This document shows, piece by piece, positions 8,829-12,551 of a stretch of 12,551 nt of DNA. A program made the translations under genes and the position numbers. Source of the stretch: VFJL01 sp037147395. GTDB taxonomy: Bacteria; Pseudomonadota; Gammaproteobacteria; Burkholderiales; Nitrosomonadaceae. Below the pieces are notes generated by a model. It had not been told where the DNA came from. It saw nothing but the letters and a program-made list of their open reading frames with translations, and did not search any database. Location of the stretch: contig JBAWVG010000040.1 in assembly GCA_037147395.1 (NCBI GenBank), positions 1 to 12,551 on the forward strand, written 5' to 3'. How positions within the stretch are numbered: position 1 is the first letter of the stretch; every line of letters starts with the position of its first letter.

Positions 8829-9233
8829 GTGAACAATCAGTCCATTCTTTGTCCTTGTGGGAATGCCCATAAAGAATATACCGATTGCTGTGCCCGCTAT
8901 CTGAGCGGTCATGAGGATGCCGCTACTGCAGAAGTATTGATGCGCTCTCGATACACCGCATATACGTTTGAGAATGAAGATTATCTACTCGCGACCTGGC
9001 ATCCAAGCACCCGCCCGGATTCACTTAAACTGGCGGATGTTCCTCACAAGAAATGGTTAGGACTACACGTCAATCGTCATACACAGATCGGGGAGAATCA
9101 TTCAGTTGTAGAATTTATCGCGCGCTACAAGGTGGGCGGGCGGGCCCACCGTCTGCATGAGATTAGCCGCTTCGTTCGTGAGGGTGGGAGGTGGTTCTAT
9201 GTGGATGGCGAGATATCGCCTGAAACAGGTTGA
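8829..9233 (+). CDS. ychJ: YchJ-family protein with N-terminal SEC-C zinc motif
   Basis: A 134-aa UPF0225/YchJ protein of unknown biochemical role. The N-terminal SEC-C motif CPCG...CC supplies Cys8, Cys10, Cys20 and Cys21, a probable zinc site. The NTF2-like body contains LMRSRYTAYTFENEDYLLATWHPS-type residues near 37-60, EFIARYKVGG and a closing RWFYVDGE. E. coli YchJ is longer (about 152 aa) because it carries a second SEC-C motif at its C terminus; that motif is absent here and the protein stops soon after YVDGE. The GTG start is required because the zinc motif begins at residue 8 and no in-frame ATG lies upstream; no strong Shine-Dalgarno is visible. The TGA at 9231-9233 directly abuts the stop of the convergent kinase gene. 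Confidence 0.92.
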   Translation: MNNQSILCPCGNAHKEYTDCCARYLSGHEDAATAEVLMRSRYTAYTFENEDYLLATWHPSTRPDSLKLADVPHKKWLGLHVNRHTQIGENHSVVEFIARYKVGGRAHRLHEISRFVREGGRWFYVDGEISPETG

Positions 9234-10085
9234 CTAGCGCGCTAGTGATGCACGATAAAGCTGCCTTGCCTCTTCCTCTTTGAGAGTGTCGTTAATTTCA
9301 CGCATCACTCCCTTCATATCGACCGGTTTCTCGACACGCTCGAAGCACCCGGTCAGAACACTCTCCGGGCGGAGTTGGCTCTTTTGGTAGAGAGACCATA
9401 TCTCCATACCGTAATCGGTCGTCAACAACTCTGGCGCAAACCGGCCAAAGTAAATAGCCAGATTTTCAACATCCCGGAGCAGCATCTTGCAAGCCTGGTT
9501 GTTAGCAGCAGCATCAATGGCCTGAGGCAGATCGATGATGACCGGCCCTTCGCTATCGACCAGTATGTTGTATTCTGATAAGTCTCCATGCACCACCCCG
9601 GCACAGAGCATACGTACCACCTGAGTGATGAGTATGCTGTGATACTCGCGCGACAATTCTGGGGTGAGCATCAGATCATTCAACCGAGGAGCAGCATTCC
9701 CCTCTCCATCGGTCACGAGCTCCATCAGCAGCACGCCCTCATGGAAGTTATACGGTTTAGGAACACGCACACCTGCGGCTGCGAGTCGGTACAGGGCATC
9801 CACCTCTGCACTCTGCCATGCCTCCTCCTGCGCTTTGCGTCCATAGCTGGTCCCCTTTTCCATGGCCCGAGCACGACGGCTATTCTTGACCTTACGGCCT
9901 TCGGTATAGTCGGTACTTTGGCGAAAGCTGCGCTTATTGGCCTCCTTGTATACTTTCGCGCAACGCACCTCTTCCCCGCATCGGACGACGAAGACTGCGG
10001 CCTCTTTCCCGCTCATCAGTTGACGGATGACCTCGTCAACTAGGCCATCCTGAATCAACGGTTCAATTCTTTTTGGGGGTTTCAT
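9234..10085 (-). CDS. RIO1-family atypical serine protein kinase
   Basis: A 283-aa RIO-type kinase of the bacterial group. RIO kinases phosphorylate serine and often act as ATPases; archaeal and eukaryotic members help mature the small ribosomal subunit, while targets of the bacterial ones are largely unknown. Motifs: glycine-poor nucleotide loop SGKEAAVF at 25-32, ATP-binding Lys44 in CAKVYK, the RIO signature YxxGRKVKNSRRARAME region (60-76), hinge LLMELV near 119-124, catalytic loop VVHGDLSEYNIL (Asp168, Asn173), and metal-binding IIDLPQAID with Asp185. All catalytic residues are intact. There is no clear ribosome site with good spacing before the ATG at 10085. The gene converges on ychJ with zero intergenic bases. 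It lies downstream of the cytochrome gene on the same strand but 223 nt away, so probably has its own promoter. Confidence 0.95.
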   Translation of the reverse strand: MKPPKRIEPLIQDGLVDEVIRQLMSGKEAAVFVVRCGEEVRCAKVYKEANKRSFRQSTDYTEGRKVKNSRRARAMEKGTSYGRKAQEEAWQSAEVDALYRLAAAGVRVPKPYNFHEGVLLMELVTDGEGNAAPRLNDLMLTPELSREYHSILITQVVRMLCAGVVHGDLSEYNILVDSEGPVIIDLPQAIDAAANNQACKMLLRDVENLAIYFGRFAPELLTTDYGMEIWSLYQKSQLRPESVLTGCFERVEKPVDMKGVMREINDTLKEEEARQLYRASLAR

Positions 10086-10308
10086 CAGTGTCGCTTTACT
10101 CTCAAATTTTCTAGTCCACTCTGAAAACAGCCACTAACTATGCAGGAACACACGGAATATACAGTAAAGGATAGGGCCTGTGACCTTCCAGTATATTATC
10201 AAGATCGCCAAACGTGGGGACACAGGTCTTGCTCAGCGGCGCTCCGATAAGGACCCAAAGCATTGTCACTTATCCCCACCACACGAACCATGTTCATCGG
10301 ATGGGCTC
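10086..10308. other. Intergenic region upstream of the RIO kinase gene
   Basis: A 223-nt gap between the RIO kinase start and the cytochrome stop, both on the minus strand. It contains the nested inverted repeat at 10156-10197 (separate entry). The longest minus-strand reading noted near the cytochrome end, from 10297, is about 32 codons without a recognisable family and is not called. A promoter for the kinase is expected here, but no convincing -35/-10 pair was found. Confidence 0.5.
10156..10197. repeat. Nested inverted repeat upstream of the RIO kinase gene
   Basis: Perfect 7-bp arms AATATAC (10156-10162) and GTATATT (10191-10197) enclose a second 4-bp pair AAGG (10167-10170) and CCTT (10184-10187) with a 13-nt apical loop. 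It lies about 70 nt upstream of the kinase ATG. Neither strand has a T-tract after it, so an operator or mRNA leader structure is more likely than an intrinsic terminator. The function is inferred only. Confidence 0.35.
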
Positions 10309-10890
10309 CTACTTCGTTCTGGATGAGCCGCCTTTTGAAATGAATAACATGAACCTCGCCAATGGCCACCTAAATAAAATAATGTAGGCGATATGCATCG
10401 CCACGAACAGCATCATCAGGTTTGATAGAGCTTCATGAGCCTCCTCAAGAAAACCGTCTTCCTCATCCCCCTCACCCTCATGCTCCCCTTTCAACAATGA
10501 CTTCAAATCCTGTTTCTTGTTCCCATCCGCATAGGCCGGCGTGATTACCTCAGCAGCAGCTGTGATACCGACGGTCTTACCCCGATCGAGAGCAACTCCT
10601 GTGGCGGTAGCCCCGATTAATGACAGAAAAATCCCCAGCATTAGAGCCTTACTGATGGCCGGGTGACTCAGGAAATTTCTGGCGCTCAACCCTTCGAACG
10701 AGAGATGGAATCGTGTCAATCCGAACTGACTCTCTCCACTCAACGTCCAGAGTAATCGCAACATAATAATGGCCCCTACGCTATATCCAAGCCAGGCATG
10801 AACAACCTCAAGCTCACCCGTCACAAAGGACAGAAGGGCAAGGACTGCCTGCGTAGCGTGGTATGCCCGGATGCGGTGGATGGCACTCAT
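10309..10890 (-). CDS. Cytochrome b561-domain membrane protein
   Basis: A 193-aa integral membrane b-type cytochrome of the bacterial cytochrome b561 / Ni-Fe hydrogenase b-subunit type, expected to pass electrons between quinones and a partner in the inner membrane. There are four predicted transmembrane segments: about 10-25, 32-51, 79-100 and 153-174. Likely haem-ligand histidines within or at their edges are His11, His31, His152 and His166; the pattern HEALSNLMMLFVAMH is typical of the last helix. Between helices 3 and 4 lies an unusual soluble loop (about 115-150), Lys-rich and then strongly acidic and Gly-rich. No partner dehydrogenase or cytochrome c gene is adjacent, so the electron donor is unknown. 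AGGA is present upstream but about 13 nt from the ATG, a poor spacing. Fold call is confident; redox partner unknown. Confidence 0.88.
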   Translation of the reverse strand: MSAIHRIRAYHATQAVLALLSFVTGELEVVHAWLGYSVGAIIMLRLLWTLSGESQFGLTRFHLSFEGLSARNFLSHPAISKALMLGIFLSLIGATATGVALDRGKTVGITAAAEVITPAYADGNKKQDLKSLLKGEHEGEGDEEDGFLEEAHEALSNLMMLFVAMHIAYIILFRWPLARFMLFISKGGSSRTK

Positions 10891-11198
10891 GTGCGTATAT
10901 TTTTCCTGTCGGTTTGTCGGTGTTGGTCAGAGAACTGCCCGCACTAAAACGTCCCCCTCAACCATGCAAGTAACAAGTTGAGGTGCGGCCTCCTCAATAT
11001 AAATGCTTGCAAACTATCACCGTCTTAATTTACCAGACCCAGAGCATAGTGATGCATTGCAGCAGCGGCCAAGACTGATACTGCAATAAATATCATAGTA
11101 CGATTTAGAGAATGTTGCCGTCATAGAAGCGATCTTTCCACTCACATCATCACAACCACCCACTGCCCTCTCTCTTCCTACTCGCTCTCACTGCAAGG
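10891..11198. other. Divergent intergenic region between cytochrome and PsiE-like genes
   Basis: A 308-nt stretch without a gene between two divergent genes. It holds a triple TGTCGGT-like direct repeat (10907-10927), a bulged inverted repeat (10939-10988, separate entry) and a single CCGTCATAGA (11118-11127) that resembles half of a PhoB box (CTGTCATA type). The last 60 nt before the PsiE-like gene are C/T-rich. Promoters for both genes must be here, but I could not place one with confidence. No tRNA-like or coding pattern was seen. Confidence 0.5.
10939..10988. repeat. 12-bp inverted repeat with a one-sided 12-nt bulge
   Basis: GTTGAGGTGCGG (10977-10988) is the exact reverse complement of CCGCAC (10939-10944) joined to CTCAAC (10957-10962). 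The left arm is split by 12 nt, while the right arm is continuous. The loop is 14 nt. On the minus strand it would lie about 48-98 nt upstream of the cytochrome start, so it could fold in that gene's 5' leader. There is no T-tract, so it is not a classical terminator. Confidence 0.4.
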
Positions 11199-11747
11199 AT
11201 GGAGAGGAATCAAAATGATCTACCTGCAGATTCTTACCTCTTTCATATTTCTGTAACAAACCACGTGTATATTCCGCTCAATATGATTTTTTCTCCCATT
11301 AAAATCTTTGATCGTACGATCAATCTAATATTCGGGGTGTTGCTACTGTTTATCACCATCGGAGTTGCCGCCGGTGTCGTTAACTTATTCTTGCAACTGC
11401 GCGATCTGGTAGCAAATACCGATATCACAGGACACTACGTCCGACTTGTTTCAGATGTCTTGACTCTGTTTGTATTGATCGAACTCTCACGTTCTCTTGT
11501 CTCCCATTTTGACGAGCACCGCCTACGTCTAACATTCATCGCAGATGCCGGCATTGTGTTTGTTCTGCGGGAGATCATGATCCAGCTATTTGAACATAAG
11601 ATCTCGGCAGATGAGATTTATGCCTTGAGTGTTTTACTGCTGGTGTTGGGTTGTCTTCGAACCGCAGCAGTCTTGGTCTATCAGCGGGAGAAGCGTCTCC
11701 TAGTTAAAAGCAACAGGGTCAAGCACCCGTTTATGCAAACGCCGTGA
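11199..11747 (+). CDS. PsiE-like membrane protein
   Basis: An integral membrane protein resembling the phosphate-starvation-inducible PsiE family (136 aa in E. coli); its molecular role is unknown. Four hydrophobic segments are seen, at about residues 39-62, 80-98, 108-128 and 138-157 of the long form. Conserved-looking polar residues lie between them, including IELSRSLVSHF, AGIVFVLREIM and CLRTAAVLVYQRE. The longest form from ATG 11199 is 182 aa and has a 28-residue N-terminal extension with no proper ribosome site (AAGG touches the ATG). The internal ATG at 11283 gives 154 aa, closer to the family length, but also lacks a Shine-Dalgarno. The start is therefore unresolved. The next gene follows after 13 nt and is probably co-transcribed. 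Phosphate control is not proved by the sequence. Confidence 0.8.
   Translation: MERNQNDLPADSYLFHISVTNHVYIPLNMIFSPIKIFDRTINLIFGVLLLFITIGVAAGVVNLFLQLRDLVANTDITGHYVRLVSDVLTLFVLIELSRSLVSHFDEHRLRLTFIADAGIVFVLREIMIQLFEHKISADEIYALSVLLLVLGCLRTAAVLVYQREKRLLVKSNRVKHPFMQTP
11215..11256 (+). CDS. Possible 13-codon leader ORF before the PsiE-like gene
   Basis: An ATG at 11215 preceded by GGAGAGGA (11201-11208) with 6 nt spacing, the best ribosome site in this part of the window, opens a reading frame of 13 codons (MIYLQILTSFIFL) ending in TAA at 11254-11256. It is in a different frame from the PsiE-like ORF and ends 26 nt before that ORF's internal ATG at 11283. It could be a translated leader that couples to or attenuates the downstream gene. 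It could also be a coincidental reading beside the true start. Confidence 0.3.
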   Translation: MIYLQILTSFIFL

Positions 11748-11760
11748 ATAAGGTCTCCAT

Positions 11761-12084
11761 ATGACATCTACCCATGCCACTTTCATGACTGCAACCCTGG
11801 TCCCTGCCCTCATCCACTCGACCCCCGCATTTGCAGGGTATCTTGATACAGCCTTAGCTGGGTTGATGATACTCGCCCCCCTGAATCTAGCCATCATCAT
11901 ATTTTTAGGACTCTATGTGTCCATCACTCTAAAAAAGACCGGGCATGCTCTCCCCAGAAAGAATGAACCCAAGAATGTATCCGATCTAATCAAGCACGAT
12001 GGCCAATCAGTAGTTCAGTCCAGACTCCAACCACATGATGTTGATGCGTGCTGGATTAAAAAAGTAAAGAATCCCGCTATGTAA
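11761..12084 (+). CDS. Small membrane protein of unknown function
   Basis: I do not recognise this 107-aa product. The ATG at 11761 has AAGG at 11750-11753 with 7 nt spacing, and the gene lies 13 nt after the PsiE-like stop, so the two likely form a unit. Residues about 8-25 form a mildly hydrophobic stretch ending in TPAFA, which could be a cleavable signal peptide. Residues about 29-56 are strongly hydrophobic and look like one long transmembrane helix, followed by a Lys-Lys stop-transfer. The remaining 50 residues are polar, with basic and acidic residues and one Cys (96), and probably cytoplasmic. An accessory role for the PsiE-like protein is possible from context only. The ribosome site and clean spacing favour a real gene. 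Confidence 0.6.
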   Translation: MTSTHATFMTATLVPALIHSTPAFAGYLDTALAGLMILAPLNLAIIIFLGLYVSITLKKTGHALPRKNEPKNVSDLIKHDGQSVVQSRLQPHDVDACWIKKVKNPAM

Positions 12085-12284
12085 ATGGACCCGACAGTCA
12101 GAGTATTGGCGCATCAATTTTGAGGGGATGATTTCTCTTATACGACGACAGGTCTATAAATATCCGTGTCAGAGTCGGCGTGCTTCTCTCAACGAAATAC
12201 TCTCTGAATGCTGCGTAGTCACCGCTCAGATGAATGGAACAACTGCCGAACCATCAGACTCATTCAACAGGGGCGATCCATTAC
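12085..12284. other. Gap between convergent small membrane gene and SDR gene
   Basis: A 200-nt stretch between convergent stops. GTCAGAGT occurs twice in direct orientation (12097-12104 and 12168-12175). A 60-codon plus-strand reading from 12128 runs into the SDR gene's 3' end, but its ribosome site would be almost touching the ATG and it matches no family I know, so it is not called. No stem-loop with a T-tract was found on either strand. Confidence 0.45.
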
Positions 12285-12551
12285 TCAGCGTGGTTTGCGA
12301 GGAGCGTTAGCAAACAGACGGTCGTAAATAAAATTGGGGAGTAACTTCAATACCCGTGCAACAATTGCCATTTGCCACGGGATCACGGCGTATTGCTTTC
12401 TACGATCGATGATGCTAATAATTTTATCGGCCATATCTTCTGCCGACATGAGGAAGGGCATGTAAAAAGGGTTACCCGCTGTCATCGGAGTGATGATATA
12501 GCCCGGGCAGACAGTGATGACGGAGACGCCGCTTCCGTGCATCTCTACTCT
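12285..12551 (-). CDS. Short-chain dehydrogenase/reductase, C-terminal part (runs off the window)
   Basis: The last 88 or so codons of an SDR-family NAD(P)-dependent oxidoreductase. The frame stays open to the window edge, upstream of the apparent Met at 12542, so that Met is internal and the gene is partial. The visible part begins at the beta strand after the catalytic YxxxK helix: GVSVITVCPGYIITPMT carries the conserved Pro-Gly that contacts the nicotinamide. Then come a PFLMSAEDMADKI helix, a RRKQYAVIPWQ strand and a C-terminal LLPNFIYDRLF...PRKPR tail typical of one bacterial SDR subgroup. The nucleotide-binding half and catalytic residues are outside the window. Substrate is unknown. 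The gene is convergent with the small membrane protein gene. Confidence 0.88.
   Translation of the reverse strand, partial: RVEMHGSGVSVITVCPGYIITPMTAGNPFYMPFLMSAEDMADKIISIIDRRKQYAVIPWQMAIVARVLKLLPNFIYDRLFANAPRKPR

Noticed and set aside
9588..10043. 151-aa plus-strand ORF opposite the RIO kinase gene
   Set aside because: It lies wholly antisense to a well-conserved kinase, shows no recognisable domain and is best explained as an open frame shadow.
10207..10297. Short minus-strand ORF (about 32 codons) downstream of the cytochrome gene
   Set aside because: No ribosome site of note, no recognisable family and no sign of a decayed gene around it.
10086..12284. Mobile or defence island in the looser accessory-looking region
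   Set aside because: No transposase, integrase, terminal repeats, toxin-antitoxin pair or nuclease is visible; the genes are a cytochrome, a PsiE-like protein and a small membrane protein.
12128..12310. 60-aa plus-strand ORF before the SDR gene
   Set aside because: The purine-rich site touches the ATG, the product is unrecognised and its end overlaps the conserved SDR C terminus.

Overview
The window looks like ordinary chromosome from a moderately GC-rich, Gram-negative proteobacterium, most probably a betaproteobacterium. The main reasons are the tight run slt – NDUFA9-like epimerase – cca, which I recall as a common betaproteobacterial arrangement, and the close match of GdhA, Sad, Slt, Cca, SrkA and YchJ to proteobacterial families. 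The genus cannot be named from the sequence alone. No rRNA, tRNA, CRISPR array, insertion sequence, integrase or clear attachment site was seen.

Layout. (1) 84-2788: a convergent pair, gdhA (+) and a Sad-type aldehyde dehydrogenase (-), whose 3' ends overlap by a few bases. Both touch glutamate metabolism: one makes glutamate, the other could finish its breakdown through the GABA shunt. (2) 2902-9233: six co-directional genes with gaps of -4, 11, 67, 71 and 48 nt: slt (peptidoglycan lytic transglycosylase), an NDUFA9-like NAD(P)-binding protein, cca (tRNA 3'-end maturation), an exported SRPBCC protein, srkA (stress kinase) and ychJ. The last three all start with GTG. (3) 9234-10085: a RIO1-type protein kinase on the minus strand, abutting ychJ stop to stop. 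(4) 10086-12284: a looser, more accessory-looking stretch with a b561-type cytochrome (-), a PsiE-like membrane protein (+) and a small unrecognised membrane protein (+). Its intergenic DNA contains two sizeable inverted repeats and a possible 13-codon leader ORF. (5) 12285-12551: the C-terminal end of a short-chain dehydrogenase (-) that runs off the window.

Functional view. The first 10 kb is housekeeping: nitrogen assimilation, wall turnover, tRNA maturation and stress signalling. I see no convincing new multi-gene system such as a defence island, biosynthetic cluster or mobile element. The items most worth a second look are the leader ORF with ambiguous start in front of the PsiE-like gene, the bulged 12-bp inverted repeat in the 5' region of the cytochrome gene, the two unrelated atypical kinases on either side of ychJ, and the unrecognised small membrane protein paired with PsiE.
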